Notes: generated by a model from the letters alone, not told the origin. A DNA stretch of 64,000 bases from Acidobacteriota bacterium (GCA_021846985.1 JAJZVX010000003.1:1-64000), one strand, 5' to 3'; positions 49,383-58,496 are shown, counted from the first letter of the stretch. Numbers and translations: made by a program.

Positions 49383-50165
49383 ATGCAATCCCCCGCGCCA
49401 ACCCGTCCCGCCCCGCTCGATGCCGTTCTTCGCGTCGAGAACCTCAGCAAGCATTACGGTTCCATCCACGCCGTGAAAGACATCTCGTTCCACGTCTGCC
49501 CCGGCGAAATTGTGGGCCTGCTGGGGGTGAACGGCGCCGGCAAAACCACCACCATCAGCATGATCCTGGGCGTGCTGGAGCCCACCGCGGGCTCCATCCA
49601 CATTGGCTGCGCCGACCTGCTCCGCCAGCGTTCGCGCGCCCTTGCCTCTACCAACTTTGCCGCCGTCTACGCTCCGCTTCCCGGCAATCTCACTGTCTAT
49701 GAGAATCTCCGCGTTTTTGCGCTTCTTTATGGCGTGCGCGATTTCCAGTCACGCCTCCAATCCGTGCTCGACGCCTTCGACCTGCACAAGTTCCGTAACA
49801 CGAAATGCGGCCTGCTCTCTTCCGGCGAGCAAACCCGCGTTAGCCTCGCGAAAGCCGTGCTCAACCGCCCTCGCGTGCTTCTCCTCGACGAGCCTACCGC
49901 CTCTATCGACCCTGCCAGTGCACGCGAGATCCGCTCCACCATCCGTGCCTTCGCCGCGAGCACCCAAACCGGCATCCTCTGGACTTCGCACAATATGTAC
50001 GAGGTCGAGGAAGTCTGCTCCCGTATCCTGTTTCTCTCCCGCGGAGAGATCATTCTCTCCGGCGATCCGTGTACCCTCCCTGCCCAATACGGCAAATCCA
50101 CCCTCGAAGAGCTCTTTATCGGTGTGGCCCGCGAACCCCTCGACCTCGGAGCCCTCCAGTCATGA
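49383..50165 (+). CDS. ABC exporter ATP-binding protein
   Basis: A 260-residue ATPase of the ABC-2 (DrrA/NodI/CcmA-like) group. It has Walker A GVNGAGKTTT (about 47-56), a signature motif LSSGEQTRVSLAKAVL near 143-158 (SSGEQ in place of the canonical SGGQ), Walker B RVLLLDEPTASIDP and switch His in WTSHNMYEVEEV. The start at ATG 49383 is chosen because the ABC fold begins just after it; the frame itself extends back through the transposase relic. It overlaps the permease gene by four bases (ATGA). The substrate (drug, polysaccharide or lipid) is unknown. Confidence 0.9.
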   Translation: MQSPAPTRPAPLDAVLRVENLSKHYGSIHAVKDISFHVCPGEIVGLLGVNGAGKTTTISMILGVLEPTAGSIHIGCADLLRQRSRALASTNFAAVYAPLPGNLTVYENLRVFALLYGVRDFQSRLQSVLDAFDLHKFRNTKCGLLSSGEQTRVSLAKAVLNRPRVLLLDEPTASIDPASAREIRSTIRAFAASTQTGILWTSHNMYEVEEVCSRILFLSRGEIILSGDPCTLPAQYGKSTLEELFIGVAREPLDLGALQS

Positions 50166-50965
50166 ATCTTGCTCGCGTTGCTTCTGTCCCTCTTCGTCAG
50201 TTCTATCTCTATCGCGGCAGCGCCGCCCGCTTCGTTCCGCTCTTTGCCTGGGTCACCATCGACATGGTGCTGTGGGGATTTATGACCAGATACCTGGGCG
50301 GACTGGCTCACACCTCGTATCGCTTTGTTCCCTCTCTGCTGGGCGCTGTACTCTTCTGGGACTTCATGATTCGCGTCATGCAGGGCGTTACCACTGCGTT
50401 CTTTGAAGATGTCTGGTCGCGCAACTTCCTCAACGTCTTCGCCACCCCCATCACCATGCCTGAATACATCGCCGGGCTCCTCCTGACCAGCCTTGCCACC
50501 AGCTTGGTGGGCCTCGCTGTCATGATCGTCATCGCCACTGCCGCCTTCGGCCTCCACTTCGCCGCCTACGGGACCATGCTTCTGCCCTTTGTTCTTGTGC
50601 TCTTTCTCAACGGCATGGCCCTGGGCGTAGCTGCCATCGCCATCGTTCTCCGCTTTGGCCCCGCGGCCGAATGGTTTGTGTGGCCCATCCCCGCGCTGCT
50701 CGCGCCTTTCGCCTGCGTCTACTATCCTTTGACGACTCTTCCCTCCGCGATGCAGTGGTTTGCCCGCCTGCTGCCGCCTTCGTATGTCTTCGAGGGCATG
50801 CGCGCTGTAGTCTCCGGGCACGCTTTCAACGGAGGACTGCTCGCCGCCGCCTTCGCCTTCTCCATAGGCTATCTCGTTCTTGCTTACTGGTTCTTTGCCC
50901 GGGTCTTCCGCCATGCCGTTCGAACCGGACTCATCGCCCGCTACAGCGCGGAAACCGTCTCCTGA
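50162..50965 (+). CDS. ABC-2 type exporter permease
   Basis: A 267-residue integral membrane protein with about six hydrophobic helices, the partner of the ATPase it overlaps by four bases. The conserved ABC-2 pattern is seen in the GVTTAFFEDVWSRNFLNVFATP loop and the late FACVYYPLTTLPSAMQWFARLLPPSYVFEGMR region, which is typical of the NodJ/DrrB group. The start at 50162 is fixed by the ATGA overlap; the same frame is open from 50069. Together the two genes form a complete minimal exporter. Confidence 0.9.
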   Translation: MNLARVASVPLRQFYLYRGSAARFVPLFAWVTIDMVLWGFMTRYLGGLAHTSYRFVPSLLGAVLFWDFMIRVMQGVTTAFFEDVWSRNFLNVFATPITMPEYIAGLLLTSLATSLVGLAVMIVIATAAFGLHFAAYGTMLLPFVLVLFLNGMALGVAAIAIVLRFGPAAEWFVWPIPALLAPFACVYYPLTTLPSAMQWFARLLPPSYVFEGMRAVVSGHAFNGGLLAAAFAFSIGYLVLAYWFFARVFRHAVRTGLIARYSAETVS

Positions 50966-51046
50966 AGATCCCGATCAGAGCCGCTCTTGCCCGTGGACTG
51001 TGCCGCCGCGCGCAAAGCTTGCTGCGCCGGCATGCCCCGCCGGAAA

Positions 51047-52342
51047 TCAGCAGAAACGCGTGCGCTTCCAGAGAAATGTTGCGCCCACGATCAGGAACAG
51101 TCCCGTGGCGGCCATCAGAATCAGCATCCATCCGGAATCGAAGGCCATGCGGGGGCGATGCGCGACCGATGCCAGGACGGACAGGAGACACACCACGGCA
51201 AGCGGGGCCAGCGCCTCCCACCAGCGCCGCTGCGGCGGTGCCTGGTCCAGAGCGTCTTCGCCGCGCAGCGCGCGCTGAAGGCGTTGCGCATCCAGGCCGT
51301 AGCGGCAACATTCCCGCTCCATGGCCGCCTTCCAGGAGCGCAGCTCCGAGGCTCCCGCTGAGGCCATGGCGATGGCCGCCGCGCCGGCGATCATGAGCAA
51401 AGAGCCGGCGATCACCCAGCCGCGCCCCGCTGTGCTCAGGCCGGCAAACTCGCCAAAAACCAGCGCCCCCCAGGCCAGACCCCAAAGCTGATTGGTGTTC
51501 GAAAGAGGAATTCCACGGCCAATGCCAATGTATTTGGCCGCGTATTGCTGGAAAAGATCGCCAAAGACCCAACAGAATCCCCCCAGAAACAGCCAGAACA
51601 GAACGGGACGCGCCATGGCCAACTGCTGGAAGAGTGCGCCCATGCCGCCATGAAACGCCGCGCCCAGAGCCACCGTTGCCAGCAGCTCGCCGCAGGCGAT
51701 GATGGTGACAAAAGAGAGTGGACTGATGCCGCTGATGTAGGCCTTGCGGTAAGGAATGTACTGCGTGCCCCAGAGCGCGCCCGCGCCCAGCGCGGCCAGC
51801 ACGCCCAGCAGCGCCCGCCCGGAGTGGATGCCGGAACGCTGCGTGGTGGCGTAGGCGAGCATGGCCGCGCCGACGGCAATTGCCGTCGCTCCGCCCATCA
51901 CCTTGACCCAACTGCCCGTGCTTGCGCCGCGCAGTTCATGGAAGAAAAGCCAGCCCCAGAAGAGACCCACCAGCGAATTGGAGTTCCACAGGGGAAAGGC
52001 AATGGAAAGCCCAACATCGCGAATGGCGAAGACCGTGAGGGTATTGGCCACCACCCACAACATGCCCGCCATGAGCGCCCACACCAGGAGATGGGCGTTC
52101 TGGCGCAGATCGCGGAAGAGAAAGCCCGACCCCTTCAGGGTCATGGGAATCGTCCAGCGCGCCACAAACACGCCGCCGACCATGCCCAGCGTGATGACAA
52201 ACGGCGAGACGCCCATGGTGACCAGTTTGGTGGGAGCTTCTGCCGCGCCCAGCCACGCACCGGCGGCCAGCCCGCAAACCACACCCAACTGGTGCAGAGA
52301 AATCGAGTTTTCAGCAGATGCCCGGGTATCGGCGCCGCTCAA
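51047..52342 (-). CDS. GRP/DMT-type sugar transporter (glucose/ribose porter-like)
   Basis: A 431-residue protein with about ten membrane helices in two repeated halves plus a cytoplasmic insertion (about 355-395, RSWKAAMERECCRYG) before the last two helices. FPLWNSNSLVGLFWGWLFFHEL and IPLSNTNQLWGLAWGALVFGEF are the paired EamA-like motifs of the GRP sugar-uptake family, with the LWN/SNTNQLW signatures. The start is a TTG at 52340-52342, preceded by AGGTGA; this sequence also forms the end of a tiny upstream gene, so initiation is probably coupled. It probably takes up a sugar; which one is not shown. Confidence 0.8.
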   Translation of the reverse strand: MSGADTRASAENSISLHQLGVVCGLAAGAWLGAAEAPTKLVTMGVSPFVITLGMVGGVFVARWTIPMTLKGSGFLFRDLRQNAHLLVWALMAGMLWVVANTLTVFAIRDVGLSIAFPLWNSNSLVGLFWGWLFFHELRGASTGSWVKVMGGATAIAVGAAMLAYATTQRSGIHSGRALLGVLAALGAGALWGTQYIPYRKAYISGISPLSFVTIIACGELLATVALGAAFHGGMGALFQQLAMARPVLFWLFLGGFCWVFGDLFQQYAAKYIGIGRGIPLSNTNQLWGLAWGALVFGEFAGLSTAGRGWVIAGSLLMIAGAAAIAMASAGASELRSWKAAMERECCRYGLDAQRLQRALRGEDALDQAPPQRRWWEALAPLAVVCLLSVLASVAHRPRMAFDSGWMLILMAATGLFLIVGATFLWKRTRFC

Positions 52343-52346
52343 TGAC

Positions 52347-52448
52347 TCACCTCAGAGACAGCAACAGAAAGGTTCCAAGAATCAGAACGGCGAGCGGCAC
52401 CCAAAAATGAATGTCGGTGAGAACCGCCAACAGCTTCGATGGCTTCAT
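52347..52448 (-). CDS. 33-residue single-helix membrane peptide coupled to the sugar transporter
   Basis: A short frame reads MKPSKLLAVLTDIHFWVP, then LAVLILGTFLLLSLR and stops, giving one membrane-spanning helix with basic residues at both ends. Its stop (52347-52349) is four bases before the transporter start codon, and its own ATG overlaps the stop of the frame upstream (ATGA at 52445-52448). This stop-start spacing on both sides argues that it is translated. It may be a small accessory subunit of the transporter, as known for some other secondary carriers. Confidence 0.55.
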   Translation of the reverse strand: MKPSKLLAVLTDIHFWVPLAVLILGTFLLLSLR

Positions 52449-52813
52449 GCGCTTGTTTCATCCAGTCTGATGGAGCAATGGCCGCACGCGGCCGGTACAA
52501 ACAGTTTCACTTCGCCGCCAAAGTTTTCAAGGAAACACCCCGTGGCGATCGTAAAGAGGCTGGCCGGTCGAGCCATACCGCGCGCGGCGGCCGGTATCGA
52601 CCGTGCCGGCAGCGCCCATGCAAAGGCAAAGCTCCATCGGCGCGGCATCCCGATCGCCCGCCTCGCCCCATCCCAGTATCCACTATCGTTCCACCTCCCC
52701 AGCCAGTCTTCTCCACCGCCCGCCCATCGCAAAAGCCCTCCATGCACAAGCCGCGAAGCGTCCTGCCCCCAGGATGCCGCAAGGCGATCGATGTGCGCAT
52801 GAATACAAGTCAT
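52445..52813 (-). CDS. Hypothetical protein, weakly supported
   Basis: A 122-residue frame with no recognised domain, starting MTCIHAHIDRLAASWGQ and ending CGHCSIRLDETSA. AAGG lies nine bases upstream of ATG 52813, and the stop overlaps the next ATG by four bases, which supports a real coupled gene. Against it: many Trp/Arg/Gly residues, no clear fold, and plus-strand frames over the same bases. It may be the remnant of a longer enzyme gene. Confidence 0.35.
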   Translation of the reverse strand: MTCIHAHIDRLAASWGQDASRLVHGGLLRWAGGGEDWLGRWNDSGYWDGARRAIGMPRRWSFAFAWALPARSIPAAARGMARPASLFTIATGCFLENFGGEVKLFVPAACGHCSIRLDETSA

Positions 52814-53206
52814 TTCCCTGCGCCTTTCCCGCGCTTCCTTAGCCGCTGCGTGACCTCTGCTGCGGCGTGCTCCGCGGCCGATTCCAAAATCGACAGAATT
52901 GCTCAAATCGTCACAACCGGCATGCTCAGGCACAATCTGGACACAATGACCTCGCTCTTCCGAGGCATGAATCCCCCGGGACTGAACTGCATTCGATGTG
53001 CTTTCCGTTACCGGTTGAGGCAGACCGGATCGCTTGATCTCCAGTTTCCAAATTGGAAATCAGCGCTACGCATGGATCCATGCAGGGGATATCGAACACG
53101 CCTACGTATCCGCCATTCATGCGATGCGCGCTATCGCGGCAGCGGATGGAAAGGTGAGCCTCACCGCCTGCCTGTTGTCGATTTAGTGATGCCAAAAAGG
53201 GGAAGC
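52814..53206. other. Gene-free stretch before the tRNA region
   Basis: No convincing gene is seen on either strand. Base composition falls towards the right, and several short frames have no family features. This may be the boundary between the chromosome and an inserted element. Confidence 0.4.
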
Positions 53207-53239
53207 CTGGCACAATCCTGGCACATTCTTGGCACGAAC
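53207..53239. repeat. Three tandem 11-bp repeats
   Basis: CTGGCACAATC, CTGGCACATTC and TTGGCACGAAC follow one another without gaps. The 11-base period places the TGGCAC cores on the same face of the helix. The repeats end 45 bases before the tRNA-Leu fragment. They could bind an integrase or other protein; any two adjacent copies also give a GG-N10-GC pattern like a sigma-54 promoter. Confidence 0.5.
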
Positions 53240-53284
53240 GATTTCGATATCTTTCAACCAATTGATTCTAAATATGTTTTCTTA

Positions 53285-53358
53285 TGGTGCCGGGAGGGGG
53301 GGTCGAACCCCCATGGCCGCGAGGGCCGGCGGATTTTGAGTCCGCTGCGTCTGCCAGT
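53285..53358 (-). other. 3' fragment of a tRNA-Leu(CAA) gene, candidate attachment site
   Basis: From 53358 down to 53285 the minus strand reads like a class II tRNA-Leu from the D-loop onward: ACTGGCAGACGC, anticodon arm GCGGA-CTCAAAA-TCCGC (anticodon CAA), a long variable arm CGGCCCTCGCGGCC, T-arm GGGGGTTCGACCCCC, then TCCCGGC-A-CCA. The 5' strand of the acceptor stem (expected GCCGGGA) and the start of the D-arm are missing and replaced by unrelated AT-rich sequence. It is thus not functional. A tRNA 3' fragment of this kind is what an integrated element leaves at its far end. Confidence 0.75.
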
Positions 53359-53519
53359 AAGTAACTATATATAAACAGGATATCTGCGGGACGCTGAAAA
53401 CTGTGTAAGAAAATGTGCAAATTTCAACTTTTTTACAAGAATCAGCCTCGGCCCTGACTGATCACCCTGGGAATCTTTTGCATTGGTTTTTGGGGGGAAG
53501 GCAGAGGGCTGGATCGATC

Positions 53520-53606
53520 TGGTGGCTTGAGTGGGACTTGAACCCACACGGGATTGCTCCCAATGGTTTTTGAGACCACCGCGTATGCCGATTCCGCCAT
53601 CAAGCC
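53520..53606 (-). tRNA. tRNA-Leu (CAA)
   Basis: A complete 87-base class II tRNA. The acceptor stem GGCTTGA pairs with TCAAGCC, discriminator A and CCA are encoded (53520-53523), the anticodon arm is GTGGT-CTCAAAA-ACCAT with anticodon CAA (codon UUG), the variable arm is TGGGAGCAATCCC, and the T-arm is GTGGGTTCAAGTCCCAC. It is clearly different in sequence from the neighbouring tRNA-Leu fragment of the same anticodon. Confidence 0.93.
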
Positions 53607-53625
53607 AACATCCCTATTAGACCAT

Positions 53626-53647
53626 AAAAAGGCTTAACCGAAGCCCC
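53626..53647 (-). terminator. Rho-independent terminator of the mobilization operon
   Basis: On the minus strand GGCTT-CGGTT-AAGCC (53645-53631) is followed by TTTTT (53630-53626). It lies about 70 bases after the relaxase stop and before the tRNA-Leu gene. Confidence 0.65.
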
Positions 53648-53717
53648 GCCATTTCCATTGCCGCTCCTGGAACCAGCGCATTTTTATTCAAACCGCTAAT
53701 TGGCAGGCGACAATTCC

Positions 53718-56465
53718 TCAGCCCACGCTCAAACTTTGCGCAGCTTGTAGGCTTTCCGCTTGCGGCTCGATTTTCTGCGTTGCTGCTGGCTCCTGCTGGA
53801 TCGCGGTCGGATGCGACACATCCCGGCTCAACTCGTATCCCAGGGCTTTCGCGTCGTTCGTGTACATCTGCACGTCGAACTGAGCGCGCGACACCGACAC
53901 ATAAGCCATGCGGCTGTTGACGAGTTCGCCGGGAGCGTGTTCCGTGTCCACGTGGATCAGCACCCGCTCTGCTGTCTGGCCCTGGCTGCTGTGGCTCGTC
54001 ACCGCATATCCGTAATCGAGATGCGGATGCTGCCTTACATTGAACTCGACCTCGCGTCCCGAGTCCGTGCGGAGTTTCAGATTGCCGTCGCCCTCGATCC
54101 GCTCGATAGTCGCCAGTTCGCGGTTAGCGAGTTTCTGCTCATGGCACGGGGCCGTGAGTTGCACGCGGTCGCCCTCCGCGAACTTGCGCTCGCTGTCGCG
54201 GTAGACCGTCACACCCTGCAAGCGGCGCGGATCGTAGCTCAGTTCCTCGCCGCCGTGCCGCTTCACCGTGAGCGTGTTGCTTTCGCGGTCTACATGCGAC
54301 ACTCGCGCGTACTCTCCGGCCTCGATGCCAAAAGGCTTACTGCCTTTCGAGTAGCGCAGCACGTCGCCGCGCTCGTAGTTCTGCGCGTGCTGCCTGTCCG
54401 CGCCGGTCACGTCCTGCCGCGCGTAGAGCACATGCACGCGCTGTTCGTTATTGCTGACCTTGCCCTCGGCCTGCATCGTGCGATGGATGGCCTCGTTGAT
54501 CTCGCGGCGTGAGGCATTGTCCGGCGACACAACCAACGTCCGCCCCGGCGAGCGTACGTACTCGCGGGCGATTTCGCCGATGCGTTCCTGTCGATCACCA
54601 ATTTCGTGCACGCGGCCCTGGCTGTTTAGATTGCCGATGGCTTCGCGCACTTCGCCGCGCGCAAGCTGCTCCACGGCCTCTTTGAGCGCCGGGTCTTTCT
54701 GCCGAATGATCTCATCCAGTCTGGCCGTGCGCATTCCCGCTTCCTGCAACTGCGCATAGGGCCGTCCTGCTTCGACCGCCTCATGCTGGCGCACGTCGCC
54801 CACGAACAGCACGCGGTCGTTTTCTTTCAGCCGCTCAACGAACGTGTGTAACTGCTTCGTGCTCGCCATGCTCGATTCATCGACCACGTAGAGCCGTTTC
54901 TGTCCGTCGTCCTGCCGCCCTCCCCGTGCAAGATGCCGTTGCAGCGTTTGTGTCTCGATGCCCGCTTCGGCGAGTTTCTGCGCGGCCCGCGATGTCGGTG
55001 CGAGCCCTTCCACCTGATAGCCCGCGCGCTCGGCCCCTTCACGGACAGCCGCTAAGGAAGTAGTTTTTCCAGTTCCGGCCACACCTTCAAGAGCCATCAT
55101 CCGGTCGCGACTCGTCAGCACATCCTCGACCGCGTGCCGCTGGCTCACGCTCAGATGCGGATGCTGCTCCATCGTCTGCTGTCGCACGTTACCATCTGCC
55201 AACACCTCGCGCGTGCCTTGGCCCAGCTTCATCCGCTCGATTAGCTCGCGCTCGTAACCCTGCATTTCGCCGGTCGTAAATGCGCGGCATGCGAGTCCCG
55301 GCCTGCGCTCCACCTCGATCAGCTCTTGGCGTTCCACACGCCTCTCGAACTCGGCGCGCAATTCCGGCAAGCGCGTCTCGCCCATCGTGTGTTTCAAGGC
55401 ATCGCGCATCAACGTCCGCTCGTCGACTACGGCCTCACGCTCCATGCCACGCTCGCGCGCATAGCTCAAGCCCTCGTGCGCGGCTACTCCCGACTGTTCC
55501 GGTTTCAACTCCACACCGGGCCGCTGTGCCGCCTCTTTGACAACGGAATGCGGTTGCTGGCCGTGTTCGGCGGCGAGTCTCTGATGCTGCGCTCGTACTT
55601 CTTCATGCGATAACGGCTGCTTGGAGTCGCGTGTCTGATGCGCCGCTATCTGCGCAGCCCCGGCACCGCGCACGCCAGCCTTCTCCATGTGCTCTTCGAT
55701 CTGCTGCCGCCGTGGACTCGATGCCTCCAGATACTCGCGCGTGTAGCCCTTGATCTCCGGCTGCCCGTGCGCCCCTCGCTCAATCTCGTAGCCCAGCGAT
55801 TGCAACCGCGCGGCCAGTTCCGAGCGGTACACCGCCGTCGCATACTGCTGCGTCTTGTAAAGCTCCTGCGGCTGCAACGCCCGCGTCTGGCCATCTGCCG
55901 TTTCGGTCATATTGAAGATCACCGCGTGCGTGTGCAACTGCGGCGCGGCGTAGCCGTCCACCGGCCTGCTGCTGTCGTGCTCGAATTTGGCGACGGCCCA
56001 TGCGCCCGTAGTCTGCGCCGGGACGTTGCCGCCCATCCTCGCCTGCGCGTACTTCTCCATCTCGTAAAGCGCCGTGCGCACGCTTTCCCTGTGGGCCTCA
56101 CCCACTCGATCATCGCCGCCAACCAATGCGGTCAGAGATACACTCTTCGGCGCGCTGAACGTCGCATCCCATCCCGCCCGGTGTTCCATCGTGCACACGG
56201 TCTCGCCCTGCGCGTTCACATACTCGCGTGCCGTCTGATGGCGTACCAACTGCTCGCCCGTCGCTGGGTGCTGGCCTTCGGCAAGCCACGCGAACTGCTG
56301 CTCCTGAACCTCACCCTGCAAGCCCCACCGCGCGGCAAGCTGGCCCTGCCACTCACCGCGCACACGCTCGCCTTCCGTGTAGTAGTTCTCCCGCGCGTTG
56401 GCGAATTCCTCCCGGTGGTACGCCCGCGCCTGGCCGGAGCTGATCGGTTTCGACAGCGTAATCAT
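53718..56465 (-). CDS. MobF-family relaxase/helicase (TrwC/TraI type)
   Basis: A 915-residue conjugative relaxase that nicks oriT, stays bound to the 5' end and unwinds DNA. The N-terminal TrwC domain has adjacent catalytic-type tyrosines Y28-Y29 (ENYYTEGERV) and a metal-binding histidine triad H163, H178, H180 (KFEHDSS, PQLHTHAVIF). The C-terminal part is a RecD/TraI-like helicase with Walker A GVAGTGKTT near 457, DESSM near 515 and a late SSQGQTAERVLIHVD motif. It is the last gene of an operon whose order RHH - coupling protein - relaxase equals trwA-trwB-trwC of plasmid R388. Confidence 0.93.
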   Translation of the reverse strand: MITLSKPISSGQARAYHREEFANARENYYTEGERVRGEWQGQLAARWGLQGEVQEQQFAWLAEGQHPATGEQLVRHQTAREYVNAQGETVCTMEHRAGWDATFSAPKSVSLTALVGGDDRVGEAHRESVRTALYEMEKYAQARMGGNVPAQTTGAWAVAKFEHDSSRPVDGYAAPQLHTHAVIFNMTETADGQTRALQPQELYKTQQYATAVYRSELAARLQSLGYEIERGAHGQPEIKGYTREYLEASSPRRQQIEEHMEKAGVRGAGAAQIAAHQTRDSKQPLSHEEVRAQHQRLAAEHGQQPHSVVKEAAQRPGVELKPEQSGVAAHEGLSYARERGMEREAVVDERTLMRDALKHTMGETRLPELRAEFERRVERQELIEVERRPGLACRAFTTGEMQGYERELIERMKLGQGTREVLADGNVRQQTMEQHPHLSVSQRHAVEDVLTSRDRMMALEGVAGTGKTTSLAAVREGAERAGYQVEGLAPTSRAAQKLAEAGIETQTLQRHLARGGRQDDGQKRLYVVDESSMASTKQLHTFVERLKENDRVLFVGDVRQHEAVEAGRPYAQLQEAGMRTARLDEIIRQKDPALKEAVEQLARGEVREAIGNLNSQGRVHEIGDRQERIGEIAREYVRSPGRTLVVSPDNASRREINEAIHRTMQAEGKVSNNEQRVHVLYARQDVTGADRQHAQNYERGDVLRYSKGSKPFGIEAGEYARVSHVDRESNTLTVKRHGGEELSYDPRRLQGVTVYRDSERKFAEGDRVQLTAPCHEQKLANRELATIERIEGDGNLKLRTDSGREVEFNVRQHPHLDYGYAVTSHSSQGQTAERVLIHVDTEHAPGELVNSRMAYVSVSRAQFDVQMYTNDAKALGYELSRDVSHPTAIQQEPAATQKIEPQAESLQAAQSLSVG

Positions 56466-56469
56466 CGCT

Positions 56470-58494
56470 TCACTCGAAGAACGGCGTCTGCTCGTTCACC
56501 GCTGCGGGCCGCTGTTCCTGCTCCTGTTTCTTTTGGACGCTGCGCACAGGCTTCCGCTGCGGCTCCGTCTGTGCGACGGCCTGCGCCGGTTCCGGTGCTT
56601 TCGCCGGCATCGTCGCCGGCGTTGCCGCTGGCGTCATTGTCATCTTGCGCTCGATGAATTTTTCTGCCTGTTCCTCCAGCTTCAGATACGGCATCCGCAT
56701 CCGCACAACAAGGTTGCCGTGCTTCAAGTACCCGTGCAGAGGCTCAAGCCCGCCGATCTCCGACGCCATCACAAGCGGCTCGCGCGTAATCTCGCGCTGC
56801 TCGTTCTCCCGCTGATGCGGGAACACACCCCGCGTGCGACTTTCCCGGAACCGTTCTACTTCTATTTCGCCAATGGATTTCGAGATCCACTCCGACGCGT
56901 GCGGTTCACTCGTTTTGAAGAAGATCTTCGTTGCGGGCTGTGACAGCATGGCCTCGGCGATGTGACCGTACAGCGTCTCCACCTGCGCTTTGCCCTGAAA
57001 GCCGAGGACCATGGGGCAGTTCGATTTTCGGCTCTCCGTGATCGCCGTCGTAAGCTGCGGCAACCGTTGCAGCGTCGCCACTTCGTCCAGCACGAACCAC
57101 GTCTTCTTCGCCCCGTTCCCACCCTCGTTCATCAACCGCAACACAAGCAGGTCCAGCCACAGGCTCAGCAGCGGCTGTAGGCGCTCCCTCATCGTCGGCT
57201 TCGACGTAAGGAACAGCCACCCCTTCCGCTCCTGGCTCCACTGATACGCGCTCCAGAGCCGCTTTGTTTCCCGCTCCGCTGGCAGCAGCCTGAACGCATC
57301 GGCAACCATATTGAGGGAACCCAGCACCCCTGACCTCTGGTTTGGGGCCGTCGAGTGGATCATGGCCCACATTTCCGTGCCCTGCACGCGCGCGTCGATC
57401 TCCTGTTCGTGGCACATCCAGTACGTCAACTGCTCCGGGGTTGGTTTCAGGTTCACAAGATGCGCGAAGATTTTCCTCGGTGCGTCCACGAAAAAGCGGT
57501 TCTCCCAGCCGCGCTCCGGGAACAGAGAAGCCGCTACCGTCAGCGCCTCGGCCTCGTGTGGCGCTTCGTCGCTGGGCATCCAGAACGGACACCGGGCATC
57601 CAGCGGATTGAGGATCACATCGCCGCGCGATTCGCGGTAGAACTGCGGCAGGTATTCGAGCGCCGGATCGTACACGATGGCCGTCTCTCCGCGCTCCCAT
57701 ATCTGCGAGAGCACTTGCCGGATCGCCGCGCTCTTGCCGGTGCCGCTGTCCCCCACGATGAGGAAGTGCATCGCCTCCCGCTCTTTCGGGACGCAGACCC
57801 AGCGGCCACGGTCTCGTCTGAGCAGGCTATCGTACCATTTGCGCTCAAGATTGACGAACGCAATTCCGTCCGGGTAGTAAGTCCTCCACCATCGCTTGCG
57901 CCCCAGCTTCTCGTTGAACTCTGTCGTCGTGACCAGTTCCGGCCCCCGGAGCCGCCGTCCGAACTTCCAGACCATCTGCCGCGCCCGGTCCTTCGGCACG
58001 GCCACGAACAGAAGAAGCACAAAGAACGCCACCGCCCAGTACGTCGGCCGCTTCACGAAGTCCCACAGTGTTTGGTTCTGGTAGACATAGCTCGCCATCG
58101 CCTCGTGCAGTCTACGGTCGTTGAACATTCCCGTCGTCCACTGCAACCGTACGAGGCCGTCCTTGATCCCCTGGTCGGTCAGCACGTACCCGTAGCGCCT
58201 GTCCTGGCCCTTGACCGCCTCGATCTCGTCGCCAGTCACGAATAGCCGCCCGCCCTTCGCTGTCACTCCTTCGAGCAGCGTGTACCGCCCGCTGGCTCCC
58301 GGCAGCTTCTCCCGCGCCCCGCTCCTGAGATAGTCGGACAGGTACAGCCGCTCCGCCGCCGTCCAGTTCACCCGCCCGTCCTGCCAGACCGCGAACACGA
58401 AGAACAGGCAGCTAAGGAAAAACGCTCCCCACGTCCAGACATGCGTCCGGCTCGGCCACGGTTTTGCGTACTGCTTCCTGCCCCACTCCGCCAT
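56470..58494 (-). CDS. Type IV coupling protein (TrwB/TraD type)
   Basis: A 674-residue inner-membrane ATPase that links the relaxosome to a type IV secretion channel. Two N-terminal membrane helices (about 21-37 and 149-163) enclose a periplasmic loop larger than in TrwB. The motor domain has Walker A VGDSGTGKS near 246 and Walker B WFVLDEVATLQRLP near 460, followed by ITESRKSNCPMVLGFQGKAQVE. A Pro/Gln-rich tail ends the protein. It starts two bases after the stop of the RHH gene and ends four bases before the relaxase start, so the three form one operon. Confidence 0.92.
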   Translation of the reverse strand: MAEWGRKQYAKPWPSRTHVWTWGAFFLSCLFFVFAVWQDGRVNWTAAERLYLSDYLRSGAREKLPGASGRYTLLEGVTAKGGRLFVTGDEIEAVKGQDRRYGYVLTDQGIKDGLVRLQWTTGMFNDRRLHEAMASYVYQNQTLWDFVKRPTYWAVAFFVLLLFVAVPKDRARQMVWKFGRRLRGPELVTTTEFNEKLGRKRWWRTYYPDGIAFVNLERKWYDSLLRRDRGRWVCVPKEREAMHFLIVGDSGTGKSAAIRQVLSQIWERGETAIVYDPALEYLPQFYRESRGDVILNPLDARCPFWMPSDEAPHEAEALTVAASLFPERGWENRFFVDAPRKIFAHLVNLKPTPEQLTYWMCHEQEIDARVQGTEMWAMIHSTAPNQRSGVLGSLNMVADAFRLLPAERETKRLWSAYQWSQERKGWLFLTSKPTMRERLQPLLSLWLDLLVLRLMNEGGNGAKKTWFVLDEVATLQRLPQLTTAITESRKSNCPMVLGFQGKAQVETLYGHIAEAMLSQPATKIFFKTSEPHASEWISKSIGEIEVERFRESRTRGVFPHQRENEQREITREPLVMASEIGGLEPLHGYLKHGNLVVRMRMPYLKLEEQAEKFIERKMTMTPAATPATMPAKAPEPAQAVAQTEPQRKPVRSVQKKQEQEQRPAAVNEQTPFFE

Positions 58495-58496
58495 CT

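Noticed and set aside
53285..53358. Intact tRNA-Leu with an intron
   Set aside because: The break is in the D-arm, not the anticodon loop, and no 5' acceptor strand GCCGGGA is found upstream within the next 50 bases.
52439..53374. 311-residue plus-strand frame
   Set aside because: Runs into the tRNA fragment, has no domain and contains stretches typical of noncoding GC-rich DNA.
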